Positions 51,659 through 61,625 are shown, counted from the first letter of the stretch. The stretch is DNA of 64,000 bases from Bradyrhizobium embrapense (GCF_001189235.2 NZ_LFIP02000001.1:682001-746000); one strand, 5' to 3'. Program-made: numbers and translations. Notes: generated by a model not told the origin, from the sequence alone.

Positions 51659-52351
51659 CTACGATGACGGCTGCTGCCGTCCACGAAACCCCGTCGCCAG
51701 CAGGTAGCGCTCGGAGGAATCCTGCCGGCTGGCGGACGGCTTGACGTGACGCACGCTGGCGAAATCGCGCTTCAGCTGGCCCACCAGCTCGGCGTCGGCG
51801 CCGCTCTGGAACACCTTTGCCAGGAACGAGCCGCCGGGATTGAGCACCTCGCCGGCAAAATGCGCGGCAGTCTCGACCAGGCCGATGATGCGCAGCTGAT
51901 CGGTCTTGCGATGGCCCGTGGTGTTGGCAGCCATGTCGGACATCACGACATCGGCGCGGCCGCCCATCATCGCGATCAGCTTTTCCGGGGCGTCATGGTC
52001 GAGGAAGTCGAGCTGCGCGAAGGTGACGCCGGGAATCTCGCCCATCTCCAGCAAATCGATCGCGACCACCTTGCCCTTGCCGTCAGCGGCACCGGTGCGC
52101 TTGGCCGCGATCTGGCTCCAGCCGCCCGGCGCAGCGCCAAGATCGACGACGGTCATGCCCGGCTTGAGCAGGCGATATTTGTCGTCGATCTCGAGCAGCT
52201 TGAAGGCCGCGCGAGAGCGATAGCCCATCGCCTTGGCCTTGGCGACGTAGGGATCGTTGAGCTGACGCTCGAGCCAGAGCTTTGACGACAGTTTTCGCTT
52301 GCCGCCGCTCTTGACCGTGACGTGCAGCCGCCCGGTGGTGTCTTTCGCCAT
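51659..52351 (-). CDS. rlmE: 23S rRNA 2'-O-methyltransferase (RlmE/FtsJ)
   Basis: A 230-residue methyltransferase modifying U2552 of 23S rRNA. A basic N-terminal tail (Lys-Ser-Gly-Gly-Lys-Arg-Lys-Leu) precedes Tyr-Arg-Ser-Arg-Ala-Ala-Phe-Lys-Leu (the first catalytic Lys), [12 protein letters not shown] (SAM), Val-Met-Ser-Asp-Met-Ala (catalytic Asp) and a later Leu-Ala-Lys-Val-Phe (catalytic Lys). It lies 33 bases downstream of the ppx/gppA-like gene on the same strand, a pairing common in alphaproteobacteria, so an operon is likely. Confidence 0.93.
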   Translation of the reverse strand: MAKDTTGRLHVTVKSGGKRKLSSKLWLERQLNDPYVAKAKAMGYRSRAAFKLLEIDDKYRLLKPGMTVVDLGAAPGGWSQIAAKRTGAADGKGKVVAIDLLEMGEIPGVTFAQLDFLDHDAPEKLIAMMGGRADVVMSDMAANTTGHRKTDQLRIIGLVETAAHFAGEVLNPGGSFLAKVFQSGADAELVGQLKRDFASVRHVKPSASRQDSSERYLLATGFRGRQQPSS

Positions 52352-52384
52352 GATCTTTCTTGGATTGCTGTGACTGGGCGTGTT

Positions 52385-53428
52385 CTAGCACGCCCGCAGC
52401 GCGCCGTCCTCGCGCATCATCTCGACCAGCATGCCCTCGCGCAGGCCGCGGTCGGCGACGCGCAGCCGCGGCAGCGGGAACGCGTTGCGGATCGCGTCGA
52501 GGATGGCGCAGCCGGCGAGCACGAGGTCGGCCCGCTCGACGCTGATGCAGCTGTTGTTGACGCGCGCCTCGTAGCTCATGCCGAGCAGCTTCTGGATCGT
52601 CGCAGTGACGTCGCGATCGTTCATCCAGATGCCGTCGATGCGGCGGCGATCGTAGCGCGACAGATTGAGGAACACGCCGGCGAGCGTGGTCACGGTGCCC
52701 GAGGTGCCGAGCATGTGCATGTCGCGCAGATCGCGGCCGTGCTCGGCCGCGAACGGCGCGACGTGGCGGGCGACCTCATCGATCATCTGCGCATACAGAT
52801 CCCTGGTGACGTTCCGGCCGCCGAAATGCTCGGCCAGCGTCACGACGCCGAGCGGGATCGACATCCACGCCTTGATGCGCGGCGGCGCATCGGGCGCTTC
52901 GGGATCGCGCTCGATCCGAACCAGCTCGGTCGAGCCGCCGCCGATGTCGAACAGGATGGCGCCCCGCCCCTTCGGGTCGAGCAGCGGGGAGCAGCCGATC
53001 ACGGCAAGCGTCGCCTCGGTCTCGCGGTCGATCACCTCGAGCTCGATACCGGTCTCGGCCGCGACGCGCGCACGAAAGCTCTCGGCATTGCCGGCGGCGC
53101 GGCAGGCTTCGGTGGCGATCAGCCGCAGCCGGCGGGCCTTGCGATAGCGGATCTTGTCGCTGCAAATGGCGAGCGCGGCGATCGCCCGCTCGATCGCGGC
53201 CTCGCTGATCGAGCCGGTGGCGGCGATGCCCTCGCCGAGCCGGATGATCCGCGAGAATGAGTCGACCACGCGGAACCCGTCGCCGGTGGGACAGGCGATC
53301 AACAGCCGGCAATTGTTGGTGCCGAGGTCGAGCGCGGCATAGACGCCGCTTTCCGCGGCCGCCGCAATCAGCCCTGACGGGGCTTCGCCGGCCGGAGGGC
53401 CGTCACAAAGCCGCACATAGTCATTCAT
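52385..53428 (-). CDS. Exopolyphosphatase/guanosine pentaphosphate phosphatase family protein (Ppx/GppA)
   Basis: A 347-residue member of the actin-like ATPase superfamily. Motifs: Ala-Ala-Leu-Asp-Leu-Gly-Thr-Asn-Asn-Cys-Arg-Leu-Leu (phosphate 1), Arg-Glu-Thr-Glu-Ala (the Glu of the active site), Asp-Ile-Gly-Gly-Gly-Ser-Thr-Glu-Leu (phosphate 2) and Gly-Thr-Ser-Gly-Thr-Val-Thr-Thr-Leu. It should hydrolyse polyphosphate ends or pppGpp. Compared with full-length E. coli proteins (about 500 residues) it lacks the C-terminal HD-like domain, as many alphaproteobacterial ones do. It is the upstream gene of the ppx-rlmE pair. Confidence 0.9.
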   Translation of the reverse strand: MNDYVRLCDGPPAGEAPSGLIAAAAESGVYAALDLGTNNCRLLIACPTGDGFRVVDSFSRIIRLGEGIAATGSISEAAIERAIAALAICSDKIRYRKARRLRLIATEACRAAGNAESFRARVAAETGIELEVIDRETEATLAVIGCSPLLDPKGRGAILFDIGGGSTELVRIERDPEAPDAPPRIKAWMSIPLGVVTLAEHFGGRNVTRDLYAQMIDEVARHVAPFAAEHGRDLRDMHMLGTSGTVTTLAGVFLNLSRYDRRRIDGIWMNDRDVTATIQKLLGMSYEARVNNSCISVERADLVLAGCAILDAIRNAFPLPRLRVADRGLREGMLVEMMREDGALRAC

Positions 53429-53636
53429 CAAAACACTGTCTTTCCGCAGACCCCCGAGGGATCCAAAGGGCCGCCGAATAATTGTCGTTCACGGAAACTT
53501 TAGCAGCGTCAAAGCCCTGCGCAACTCCGTTCACATTGGGTCCATGCCCAATCGGGCGTTGTCGTTAAGGGGGGCGTGCGTTATCTCCTCAGCGTCCCCA
53601 AACTCCAGCAAATCCGGGCATTTCAGGTCATTTTCG

Positions 53637-56009
53637 ATGCAAGATCATACGCCGCCCGCCTATCTCGAAAACGCTATCGCACTGCAAAAATACGGCGTCG
53701 GACAGCCAGTTCGACGAAAGGAGGACGACACCCTGGTGCGCGGCAAGGGCAAATACACCGACGATTTCTCCCTGCCCGGCCAGGCCTACTGCTGGATGGT
53801 TCGCTCCTCCCACGCCCATGGAATCATCAAGGGGATCGATACGGCCGCCGCGAAGGCGATGCCGGGCGTGCTCGGCGCCTGGACGGGCGCCGACCTCGCA
53901 GCCGCGGGTTACAACCCCTTCACCTGCGGCCTGCCGCTGAAGAACCGCGACGGCTCGCCGCTCAAGCAGACCAACCGCCCCGCACTCGTGACCGACAAGG
54001 TGCGCTTCGTCGGCGATCCCATCGCCTTCGTGGTCGCCGAGACCGCGGCACAGGCCCGAGATGCCGCCGAAGCCGTCGAGGTCGACATCGAACCGCTGCC
54101 AGCGGTGACCGACGCGGCCGAAGCGGCCAAGCCCGGCGCGCCGCAGCTCTATGACAACATCCCCAACAATGTCGCGCTCGACTATCATTATGGCGACACC
54201 GCCAAGATCGAAGCGGCATTCGCCGCCGCCGCGCACGTCACAAAACTCGACATCGTCAACACCCGCGTCGCGGTGGTCTCGATGGAGCCGCGCGTCGCGC
54301 TCGCGCATTATGACAAGAAAGCCGAACGCTTCACGCTGCAGGTGCCGACCCAGGGCGTCTCCGGCAACAAGGCGATCCTGGCGCGCCTGCTCAACGTGCC
54401 CGCCGACAAGGTCCGCATCCTCACCGGCAATGTCGGCGGCTCGTTCGGGATGAAGAACCTCAACTATCCCGAATACACCTGCATCGCGCATGCGGCGCGC
54501 GAGCTCGGCCGCCCGGTGAAGTGGCTCGACGAGCGCTCGACCAGCTTCCTGTCCGACAGCCAGGGCCGCGCCCAGCTGATCCATGCCGAGCTGGCGCTCG
54601 ATGCCGACGGCAAGTTCCTCGCGGTGCGGCTCTCCGGCTACGGCAATCTCGGTGCCTACATCACCGGCGTCGCGCCGGGCCCGCTGTCGCTCAACACCGG
54701 CAAGAACCTCGCCAGCGTCTATCGCACGCCGCTGCTCGGCGTCGACATCAAGACGGTCCTGACCAACACCACGCTGATGGGCGCCTATCGCGGCGCCGGC
54801 CGGCCCGAGGCCAATTACTACATGGAGCGGCTGATCGACGCCGCCGCCGACGAGATGGGCATCGACCGCTTCACGTTGCGCAAGCGTAACTTTATCAAGC
54901 CGTCGCAGCTGCCGTTCCCGGCCGCCTCCGGCGTCACCTATGACAGCGGCGATTTCGCCGGCGTGTTCCAGAAGGCGCTGGAGATTTCTGACTACGAGAA
55001 TTTCGTCAAGCGCAAGAAGGAGAGCAGGAAGAACGGCAAGCTGCGCGGCATCGCCGTCGGCTCCTATCTCGAGGTCACCGCGCCGCCGTCTGGCGAGCTC
55101 GGCAAGATCACCTTCGAGCCCGACGGCTCGGTGAAGCTCACCACCGGCACGCTCGATTACGGCCAGGGCCACGCCACCCCGTTTGCGCAGGTGCTGTCCG
55201 AGCAGTTAGGGGTGCCCTTCGAGAAGATCACGCTCGAACAGGGCGACAGCGATCTGGTGCGGTTCGGCAACGGCACCGGCGGCTCGCGCTCGATCACCGC
55301 GACCGGCCAGGCCATCGTCGAGGCCTCCGCGCTCGTCGTCGAGAAGGGCAAGAAGGCCGCCGCGCACATGCTGGAGGCCTCCGAGGCGGACATCGAGTTC
55401 GGCAATGGCCGCTTCACCATCGCGGGCACCGACCGCTCGATCGGCATCATGGAGCTCGCCGAGCGGATGCGCGCGGGCAAGATGCCGGAAGGCACACCCG
55501 AGACGCTCGACGTCGATCACGCCACCAAGGAGACCGCGTCGACCTTCCCGAACGGCTGCCACGTCGCCGAGGTCGAGATCGATCCCGACACCGGCGTGAC
55601 GCGGATCGTGCGCTACTCGGCGGTCAACGATTTCGGCACCGTGGTCAATCCGATGATCGTCGCCGGCCAGCTCCATGGCGGCGTGGCGCAAGGCATCGGC
55701 CAGGCGCTGATGGAGGAAGTCAGCTACGACGCCTCCGGCCAGCCGATCACCGGCTCGTTCATGGACTACGCGCTGCCGCGTGCCGGCGATGTGCCGTCGA
55801 TGCAGGTCGGCGATCATCCCTCGCCGGCGAAGTCCAACCCGCTCGGCACCAAGGGCTGCGGCGAGGCCGGCTGCGCCGGCAGCCTGGTCTGTATCGTCAA
55901 CGCCGTGGTGGACGCGCTGTCGGAGTACGGCGTCAAGCACATCAACATGCCGCTGACGCCCGAACGCGTCTGGCGCGCGATCCAGGACGCCAAGGCGAAG
56001 GCGGCGTAA
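53637..56009 (+). CDS. Xanthine dehydrogenase-family molybdopterin-binding large subunit (CoxL-like), orphan
   Basis: A 790-residue protein of the molybdenum hydroxylase large-subunit family. Arg-Lys-Glu-Asp near 25, [10 protein letters not shown] near 385, a Gly-Thr-Leu-Asp-Tyr-Gly-Gln-Gly-His motif, and Gly-Thr-Lys-Gly-Cys-Gly-Glu-Ala-Gly (with the catalytic Glu) near the end are landmarks. The loop reads Tyr-Arg-Gly-Ala-Gly-Arg, not the Ala-Tyr-Arg-Cys-Ser-Phe-Arg of true CO dehydrogenase, so CO oxidation is unlikely; aldehyde or other hydroxylation is expected. No FAD (medium) or iron-sulfur (small) subunit gene is adjacent. Start ATG 53637 lies well inside a longer frame. Confidence 0.88.
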   Translation: MQDHTPPAYLENAIALQKYGVGQPVRRKEDDTLVRGKGKYTDDFSLPGQAYCWMVRSSHAHGIIKGIDTAAAKAMPGVLGAWTGADLAAAGYNPFTCGLPLKNRDGSPLKQTNRPALVTDKVRFVGDPIAFVVAETAAQARDAAEAVEVDIEPLPAVTDAAEAAKPGAPQLYDNIPNNVALDYHYGDTAKIEAAFAAAAHVTKLDIVNTRVAVVSMEPRVALAHYDKKAERFTLQVPTQGVSGNKAILARLLNVPADKVRILTGNVGGSFGMKNLNYPEYTCIAHAARELGRPVKWLDERSTSFLSDSQGRAQLIHAELALDADGKFLAVRLSGYGNLGAYITGVAPGPLSLNTGKNLASVYRTPLLGVDIKTVLTNTTLMGAYRGAGRPEANYYMERLIDAAADEMGIDRFTLRKRNFIKPSQLPFPAASGVTYDSGDFAGVFQKALEISDYENFVKRKKESRKNGKLRGIAVGSYLEVTAPPSGELGKITFEPDGSVKLTTGTLDYGQGHATPFAQVLSEQLGVPFEKITLEQGDSDLVRFGNGTGGSRSITATGQAIVEASALVVEKGKKAAAHMLEASEADIEFGNGRFTIAGTDRSIGIMELAERMRAGKMPEGTPETLDVDHATKETASTFPNGCHVAEVEIDPDTGVTRIVRYSAVNDFGTVVNPMIVAGQLHGGVAQGIGQALMEEVSYDASGQPITGSFMDYALPRAGDVPSMQVGDHPSPAKSNPLGTKGCGEAGCAGSLVCIVNAVVDALSEYGVKHINMPLTPERVWRAIQDAKAKAA

Positions 56010-56045
56010 GGGCGTATTGCCGCCACTGCCGCTGCCCACACCACT

Positions 56046-56146
56046 GTCATCGCCTGCGAAGGCGGGCGATCCAGTATTCCAGAGACGTCAGCGATAGAGC
56101 CGAGAGGCCGCGGCGTACTGGATACCCTGCATGCGCGGCGTATGAC
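56046..56146. repeat. Degenerate palindromic repeat, GTCATCGCC family
   Basis: The left arm begins GTCATCGCCTGCGAAGGCGGGCGATCCAGTA, and the right arm has TACTGGATAC followed by a diverged GCGGCGTATGAC. The typical Bradyrhizobium copy is a perfect inverted repeat of these arms; here the right arm has decayed. It lies between the convergent dehydrogenase and MaoC-like genes. Confidence 0.6.
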
Positions 56147-56179
56147 ACCTGTGGGCGTGAACGGTTCTTGCTCCCTTCC

Positions 56180-56971
56180 CTACGCCGCAGCCTGCTCGCG
56201 CGGCTGGGTGATCGCGATGTGCCAGCAATGCGCCAGCGGCACGCCGTTGCCGAGCGCCAGCGCGTCGAGCTCGACGAAGCGGTGGCCCTTCTTGTCGTAA
56301 TTGCCGATCACCTTGGCGCGTGCGGTCAGCTCGTCGCCGATCTTGCCGGCCGACAACAGCTGCATGCGGGTGCCGACATGAATCCACGGCCCGAGGATCG
56401 CATTGTCGACCAGCACCTTGTTCATCACCCGCGGCAGCAGGCCGGGATGGCCGAGACCTTCGCGCAGGTAGATCGGGTCGGTCTCGCGGATATCGGCGAG
56501 ATATTCCTTGGCGGCATCGCCGGACCAGGCGCGCGGGATCGCGCCGAGCCACTTGCCCTCTTCATAGGATGACGCACTGACCGGCTTGCGTTCGGCGACG
56601 GCGGCGACCTGCTTGTAATCGTCGAGCACGAATTTCGGCGCAGAGGCCGGCAGCGACGCGGTGCCGGTGGCGCAGAGTTCGCCGCGGCTATGGAGCTCGA
56701 TCATGAGCCCATTGCCGGTCTCCCGGCCGGTCAGTTCCGCGAACTCGCCGTCATAGACCGGCTTGACGAAGCGGGCCTCGATCAGGCCGCGTTCCAGGAA
56801 ATCGCGGCCCCATTTCTCGACCGGCAGATGCATCATGTAGGCCATCACATCGACGCCCGGCACCAGACCGCCGGAAAAGCCGAACTTCCGCGCCACCGTG
56901 TCGTCGTGGATCTTGTTCTCCGACAGTTTCGAGGTGTTGTACGCCGAGACGCGATAGGTCAGCGAAACCAT
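56180..56971 (-). CDS. MaoC/hotdog-like dehydratase-type protein
   Basis: A 263-residue protein with two hotdog-like halves. Phe-Gly-Phe-Ser-Gly-Gly-Leu-Val-Pro-Gly-Val-Asp-Val-Met near 30 resembles the substrate-binding start of MaoC-type hydratases, and a later segment Gly-Asp-Glu-Leu-Thr-Ala-Arg-Ala-Lys-Val fits the second half. The canonical hydratase Asp/His pair is not certain by eye, so hydration of enoyl-CoA is only possible. AAGGGAAA lies eight bases before ATG 56971. Divergent from the YaiI-like gene. Confidence 0.6.
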   Translation of the reverse strand: MVSLTYRVSAYNTSKLSENKIHDDTVARKFGFSGGLVPGVDVMAYMMHLPVEKWGRDFLERGLIEARFVKPVYDGEFAELTGRETGNGLMIELHSRGELCATGTASLPASAPKFVLDDYKQVAAVAERKPVSASSYEEGKWLGAIPRAWSGDAAKEYLADIRETDPIYLREGLGHPGLLPRVMNKVLVDNAILGPWIHVGTRMQLLSAGKIGDELTARAKVIGNYDKKGHRFVELDALALGNGVPLAHCWHIAITQPREQAAA

Positions 56972-57107
56972 GGGGTTTTCCCTTATTTCCGTTGCTTTTC
57001 TGGCGACAATGGTAGCCGAACGAAAAGACGTGACAAGCCTCTCGTTTTGCTCGCAATTTTCCGCACCATGGAGTACACGCAGGCCGCGCCTGCCAGCCAA
57101 TGAATCG

Positions 57108-57605
57108 ATGACTGAAACCCCCGCCCAAACCCGCATCTATGTCGACGCCGACGCCTGTCCGGTGAAGGACGAGATCTATCGCGTCGCGATCCGGCTCGGC
57201 GTGCCGGTCAGCGTGGTCGCGGGCAATTTCATCCGCGTGCCGCAGGATCCGCTGATCGAGCGCATCGCCGCAGGTTCCGGCATGGATGCCGCCGACGACT
57301 GGATCGCGGAGCGCGCGCATGAAGGCGATGTCGTCATCACCGCGGACATTCCGCTGGCGAGCCGCTGCGTCAAGGCCGGCGCCGAGGTGATCGCGCCGAA
57401 CGGCAAGCCGTTCACCGAACAGTCGATCGGCATGACACTCGCGGTGCGCAATCTGATGACCGATCTGCGCTCGTCCGGTGAGATTACCGGCGGCCCGAAA
57501 TCCTATTCGCCACGCGACCGCTCGAATTTCCTGTCGACGCTCGACCAGACCATTCGCCGCATCCAGCGTCGTCGCGCCGAGCAGGCGCCGGCAAACGGGG
57601 CTTAG
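57108..57605 (+). CDS. YaiI/YqxD (DUF188) family protein
   Basis: A 165-residue protein with Ile-Tyr-Val-Asp-Ala-Asp-Ala-Cys-Pro-Val-Lys-Asp-Glu-Ile near the N-terminus, Asp-Asp-Trp-Ile-Ala and Val-Ile-Thr-Ala-Asp-Ile-Pro-Leu-Ala in the middle, and Gly-Gly-Pro-Lys near 130. The conserved acidic residues suggest a PIN-like or NYN-like nuclease fold, but no activity is established for the family. The gene is four bases upstream of the ABC-F gene, so the two are probably cotranscribed. Confidence 0.87.
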   Translation: MTETPAQTRIYVDADACPVKDEIYRVAIRLGVPVSVVAGNFIRVPQDPLIERIAAGSGMDAADDWIAERAHEGDVVITADIPLASRCVKAGAEVIAPNGKPFTEQSIGMTLAVRNLMTDLRSSGEITGGPKSYSPRDRSNFLSTLDQTIRRIQRRRAEQAPANGA

Positions 57606-57609
57606 CGCG

Positions 57610-59427
57610 ATGGCTCCGCCTCCTCTCATCCAGCTCAAGGACATCAGCCTGACCTTCGGCGGCACGCCGCTGCTGTCGGGCGTCGAACTGTCGGTCTCAG
57701 CGGGCGAACGTGTCTGCCTGATCGGCCGCAACGGCTCCGGCAAGTCGACCTTGCTGCGGATCGCGGCCGGGCTGGTCGAGCCCGATGCCGGCAGCCGTTT
57801 CGTGCAGCCCGGCGCCACTATCCGCTATCTGCCGCAGGAGCCGGACTTCGGCGAGCACAAGACGACGCTGGCCTATGTCGAGGCCGGCCTTGGTCCCGGC
57901 GACGATCACTACCAGGCGCGCTACCTGCTCGAGCAGCTCGGCCTCACCGGCGAGGAAGATCCCGCGCATGTCTCCGGCGGCGAAGCGCGGCGCGCGGCGC
58001 TGGCACGCGTGCTGGCGCCCTCGCCGGATATTCTGCTGCTGGACGAGCCGACCAACCATCTCGACCTGCCGACCATTGAATGGCTCGAAGGCGGACTGGA
58101 GAGCAGTCGCTGCGCGCTGGTCCTGATCAGCCACGACCGCCGCTTCCTCACCAATCTGTCGCGCACCACCGCCTGGCTCGACCGCGGCCAGATCCGGCAG
58201 ATCGAGCGCGGCTTCGGCGCGTTCGAGGCATGGCGCGACGAGGTGCTGGAAGAGGAAGAGCGCGAGCAGCACAAGCTCGACCGCAAGATCGTCAACGAGG
58301 AGCACTGGCTGCGCCACGGCGTCTCCGGCCGCCGCAAGCGCAATGTCAAGCGGCTCGGCAATCTCTTTGCGCTGCGCGACCAGCGCCGCAACTATCGCGG
58401 CGCCACCGGCAACGCCACGCTCGCCGCCGCCGAGGCCGAGAAATCCGGCCGCCTGGTGATCGAGGCGAAGACCATCACCAAGGCCTATGGCGAACGCACC
58501 ATCGTCGGCGGCTTCTCAACCCGGATCCAGCGCGGCGACCGCGTCGGTATCGTCGGGCCGAACGGCGCCGGCAAGACCACGCTGGTGCATCTTCTGATCG
58601 GCAACGACCCGCCCGACACCGGTTCGGTGCGACTCGGGGCCAATATCGAGATGGCGACGCTGGATCAGCATCGCGAAAGCCTCGATCCGAAGCTCACGCT
58701 CGCCGAAGCTTTGACCGGCGGCCGCGGCGACCATGTCATGGTCGGCGACAAGTCGAAGCACGTCATCGGCTACATGAAGGATTTCCTGTTCGCGCAGGAG
58801 CAGCGCGGCACGCCGCTGGAAGCCCTCTCCGGCGGCGAGCGCGGCCGCCTGATGCTGGCACGTGCGCTGGCCAAGCCGTCGAACCTCTTAATCCTGGACG
58901 AGCCGACCAACGACCTCGATCTCGAGACCCTCGACGTGCTCGAGGACATGCTCGGCGATTACGAGGGCACCGTGATCCTGATCAGCCACGACCGCGACTT
59001 CCTCGACCGCGTGGTGACGTCGGTGATCGTGCCGGAAGGCCAGGGCCGCTGGATCGAATATGCCGGCGGCTATTCCGACATGCTGGCGCAACGCGGCGCC
59101 GATGTGAAGCGCGAGACCGTGAAGGCGGACGGCGCGATCGAGGAGAAGAAGGAAGCCAGGGCTGCGGCTCCCGAAGCAGTACCGAGGCGCCGGCTGAGCT
59201 TCAACGAGAAGCATGCGCTGGAGACACTGCCGAAGACCATCGACAGACTGCACGCCGAAATTGCAAAACAGCAGAAGCTGCTCGACGATCCCGACCTCTA
59301 TGCGAAGGATCGCAAGAAATTCGACGCCGCCTCTGCCGCGATCGCCAAGGCCCAGGACGAACTCGCCGCAGCGGAGGACCGCTGGCTCGAACTCGAAGTA
59401 CTGCGTGAAGAGATCGAACAGGCATGA
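57610..59427 (+). CDS. ABC-F family ATPase, Uup-like
   Basis: A 605-residue soluble protein with two ABC domains and no membrane segment. Walker A sequences Gly-Arg-Asn-Gly-Ser-Gly-Lys-Ser-Thr and Gly-Pro-Asn-Gly-Ala-Gly-Lys-Thr-Thr are present, as are signature motifs Val-Ser-Gly-Gly-Glu and Leu-Ser-Gly-Gly-Glu, and Walker B Leu-Leu-Asp-Glu-Pro-Thr-Asn in each half. A linker rich in Glu/Lys/Arg joins the halves. After the second domain, about 90 residues form a charged coiled coil, as in Uup, which is implicated in DNA or ribosome-associated quality control. ABC-F proteins act on ribosomes or DNA, not transport. Confidence 0.92.
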   Translation: MAPPPLIQLKDISLTFGGTPLLSGVELSVSAGERVCLIGRNGSGKSTLLRIAAGLVEPDAGSRFVQPGATIRYLPQEPDFGEHKTTLAYVEAGLGPGDDHYQARYLLEQLGLTGEEDPAHVSGGEARRAALARVLAPSPDILLLDEPTNHLDLPTIEWLEGGLESSRCALVLISHDRRFLTNLSRTTAWLDRGQIRQIERGFGAFEAWRDEVLEEEEREQHKLDRKIVNEEHWLRHGVSGRRKRNVKRLGNLFALRDQRRNYRGATGNATLAAAEAEKSGRLVIEAKTITKAYGERTIVGGFSTRIQRGDRVGIVGPNGAGKTTLVHLLIGNDPPDTGSVRLGANIEMATLDQHRESLDPKLTLAEALTGGRGDHVMVGDKSKHVIGYMKDFLFAQEQRGTPLEALSGGERGRLMLARALAKPSNLLILDEPTNDLDLETLDVLEDMLGDYEGTVILISHDRDFLDRVVTSVIVPEGQGRWIEYAGGYSDMLAQRGADVKRETVKADGAIEEKKEARAAAPEAVPRRRLSFNEKHALETLPKTIDRLHAEIAKQQKLLDDPDLYAKDRKKFDAASAAIAKAQDELAAAEDRWLELEVLREEIEQA

Positions 59428-59444
59428 TCATGATGATTCGTGCC

Positions 59445-59528
59445 GTCATTGCGAGGAGCGGAGCGACGAAGCAATCCATGCACCCGCATATGCCGGCAGA
59501 TGGATTGCTTCGCTCCGCTCGCAATGAC
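59445..59528. repeat. Palindromic intergenic repeat, GTCATTGC family, copy 4
   Basis: GTCATTGCGAGGAGCGGAGCGACG on the left pairs with CGCTCCGCTCGCAATGAC on the right, and CGAAGCAATCCAT with ATGGATTGCTTCG inside. The spacer between the inner arms is about 20 bases. It sits between two rightward genes, the ABC-F gene and the aldolase-like gene, and may act as a terminator or processing site. Confidence 0.85.
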
Positions 59529-59554
59529 GGAAAATCTGGAATGGAGCCGCCCCG

Positions 59555-60634
59555 ATGACCACACCCCTCGCCGCCAAGATCGCCAAGGAATACGGCACGC
59601 CCTGCGCCGTGATCGACATGGACCGGGTCGAGCGCAACATTGCGCGCATCCAGAAAGCCTGTGACGAGGCCGGCATCGCCAACCGGCCGCACATCAAGAC
59701 GCACAAGAATCCGATGCTGGCGCAGCTGCAGATCAAGGCCGGCGCCAAGGGCATCACCTGCCAGAAGCTCGGCGAGGCCGAGATCATGGCCGACAGCGGC
59801 ATCGACGACATCCTGATCAGCTACAACCTGCTCGGCGACGAGAAGATGGCGCGGCTCGGCGCGCTGCAAGGCAAGGCCAACGTCACCGTCGCGGCCGACA
59901 ATTCGGTCGTGGTCGGCGACCTGCCGAAGGCGGCCGCCGCCTCCGGCCGCCCGCTTTCGGTGGTGGTCGAATGCGACACCGGCCGCAAACGCGCCGGCGT
60001 CGAGACGCCAGCCGAGGCAATCGCGCTGGCGCGCGAGATCGCAGGCTCGAAGGGCCTGAGCTTCGCCGGCTTCATGCTGTACCCGACCGAGACGGGCTGG
60101 GCCGATGCGCAGAAATTCTACGACGAAGCGCTGGCCGGCGTGCGTGCCCATGGTCTCGACGCGACCATCGTCTCGACCGGCGGCACGCCGAACCTCGTCA
60201 ATCTCGGCAAATTGAAGGGCGGCACCGAGCACCGCTTCGGCACCTACATCTACAACGACCGCATGCAGGTCGCGGCCGGCGTCGCGACCTGGGATGACTG
60301 CGCGCTGCATATCTATTCCACCGTGGTCAGCCGCGCCGGCCCCGAGCGCGGCATCCTCGATGCCGGCTCCAAGACGCTGACCTCGGACACCGGCGGCCTC
60401 GAAGGCCACGGCCTGATCCTCGAACATCCCGAGGCCAAGATCGGGCGCTTCGCCGAGGAGCATGGCTTCCTCGACCTCTCCCGCAGCAACACCCGGCCCA
60501 ACGTCGGCGACGTCGTGCGGATCGTGCCCAATCACGTCTGCGTCGTCGTCAACATGATGGACGAGGTCGTGATGGTGCGCGGCGACGAGATCATCGGCGC
60601 GTTGCCGGTGACGGCGCGCGGGAAATTGCGCTAG
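59555..60634 (+). CDS. PLP-dependent D-threonine aldolase/D-serine dehydratase-like protein
   Basis: A 359-residue fold-type III PLP enzyme. Arg-Pro-His-Ile-Lys-Thr-His-Lys near 48 holds the lysine forming the Schiff base. The C-terminal domain has Val-Pro-Asn-His-Val-Cys, the His-x-Cys metal site of D-threonine aldolase and eukaryote-like D-serine dehydratase. It should cleave D-3-hydroxy-amino acids to glycine and an aldehyde, or dehydrate D-serine; sequence alone does not separate these. It is separated from the ABC-F gene by a repeat and is convergent with the LysR gene, whose stop overlaps its end by four bases. Confidence 0.87.
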   Translation: MTTPLAAKIAKEYGTPCAVIDMDRVERNIARIQKACDEAGIANRPHIKTHKNPMLAQLQIKAGAKGITCQKLGEAEIMADSGIDDILISYNLLGDEKMARLGALQGKANVTVAADNSVVVGDLPKAAAASGRPLSVVVECDTGRKRAGVETPAEAIALAREIAGSKGLSFAGFMLYPTETGWADAQKFYDEALAGVRAHGLDATIVSTGGTPNLVNLGKLKGGTEHRFGTYIYNDRMQVAAGVATWDDCALHIYSTVVSRAGPERGILDAGSKTLTSDTGGLEGHGLILEHPEAKIGRFAEEHGFLDLSRSNTRPNVGDVVRIVPNHVCVVVNMMDEVVMVRGDEIIGALPVTARGKLR

Positions 60635-61533
60635 CCGCGGATCAGCGCCTGCAACTCGCGATCCAGCGCTGAGCGAAACACCTCGATCGGCCGCGCCAGG
60701 CGGCCGGCGGGCGGACGGTGCACGATCCAGGCGCGTACCGCCGGATTGAAATCCGCGATCTTCACGGTCTTGAGCCGGCTGCGGATCGGGCTTCGCTTCA
60801 GCGCCACCGGCGTGACCAGGCCGATGCCGAGCCCGCGCGCCACCAGCGACAGGCGCAGTTCGCTGTCGAGCGCCTCGACCGCGATGTTGAACGGCAGATG
60901 CGCCGCATCGAAATGGCGTTTCAGCGTCTGACGGAAGCCGCAGCCGTCCTGGTTGATCACCCAGCCGGTCCGCGACAGCCATTCGAGATCGACTGACTTC
61001 GGCGTCTTCATGTCGCGCGCGACGACGAACACGACCGGCTGCGCGCCGAGATCGTCGGCCGCGAGATCGTCTGATGGCGCAGTGCCGTCCGGGAGGCAGA
61101 TCGCCGCGGCGTCGAGCTCGTTGCGACTGACGCGCTCCATGTGATTGGGCGACCAGCCCGAGACGACGCGCACCGCAAGCGCAGGGAATTCGCCGCGCAC
61201 CGCATCGAGCGGCCCAGTGAGCCCCGCCTCCGACAAAAACGGCGTCAGGCCGAGCCTGAACTCGCCGCGCACCACGCCGTCATTGGCGACGCCCGACTTG
61301 AGATCTTCGAGCATGCGCAACACACGGCGGCCCTGTTCATAGGCCTCGATGCCCGCGGCCGTCGGCTTCAGCGGCTTCGACAGCCGGTCGAGCAGCTGCG
61401 CGCCGAGCATCTCCTCGAGATTCTGGATCCGCCGCGTGACGCCGGGCTGGGTCAGGTTCAGCCGCGCCGAGGCCGCGACGATCGATCCGGTTTCCACCAC
61501 GGCGACGAACGCCACGAGGTCATGGGTATTCAT
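60631..61533 (-). CDS. LysR-family transcriptional regulator
   Basis: A 300-residue LTTR. The N-terminal winged helix-turn-helix (Leu-Val-Ala-Phe-Val-Ala-Val-Val-Glu-Thr-Gly-Ser-Ile-Val-Ala-Ala-Ser-Ala-Arg-Leu-Asn-Leu-Thr-Gln-Pro) is clear, followed by the effector-binding domain (Leu-Gly-Leu-Thr-Pro, Asp-Ala-Ala-Ala-Ile-Cys-Leu-Pro). It is divergent from the MFS gene at 61626; the 92-base spacer is AT-rich (near 61545-61580) and should contain the binding site, and LTTRs commonly control such a neighbour. Confidence 0.92.
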   Translation of the reverse strand: MNTHDLVAFVAVVETGSIVAASARLNLTQPGVTRRIQNLEEMLGAQLLDRLSKPLKPTAAGIEAYEQGRRVLRMLEDLKSGVANDGVVRGEFRLGLTPFLSEAGLTGPLDAVRGEFPALAVRVVSGWSPNHMERVSRNELDAAAICLPDGTAPSDDLAADDLGAQPVVFVVARDMKTPKSVDLEWLSRTGWVINQDGCGFRQTLKRHFDAAHLPFNIAVEALDSELRLSLVARGLGIGLVTPVALKRSPIRSRLKTVKIADFNPAVRAWIVHRPPAGRLARPIEVFRSALDRELQALIRG

Positions 61534-61625
61534 AACATTCTCGCATATTCTTCATTATCTTATTTGAATTGTAGCATATTAGCCCGATCCCCTAAAGGGG
61601 CCTCGCCACTTCCTCGCGAGGTCCC

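Noticed and set aside
53628..55172. A 514-codon leftward frame antisense to the molybdopterin dehydrogenase gene
   Set aside because: Antisense shadow of a convincing gene, without a ribosome site or recognisable domain.
56180..56971. Naming this gene a confirmed MaoC enoyl-CoA hydratase
   Set aside because: The hotdog pattern is only partly recognisable and the catalytic pair is uncertain.
59201..60982. A 593-codon leftward frame antisense to the aldolase-like gene
   Set aside because: Crosses gene boundaries and a palindromic repeat and has no recognisable domain.
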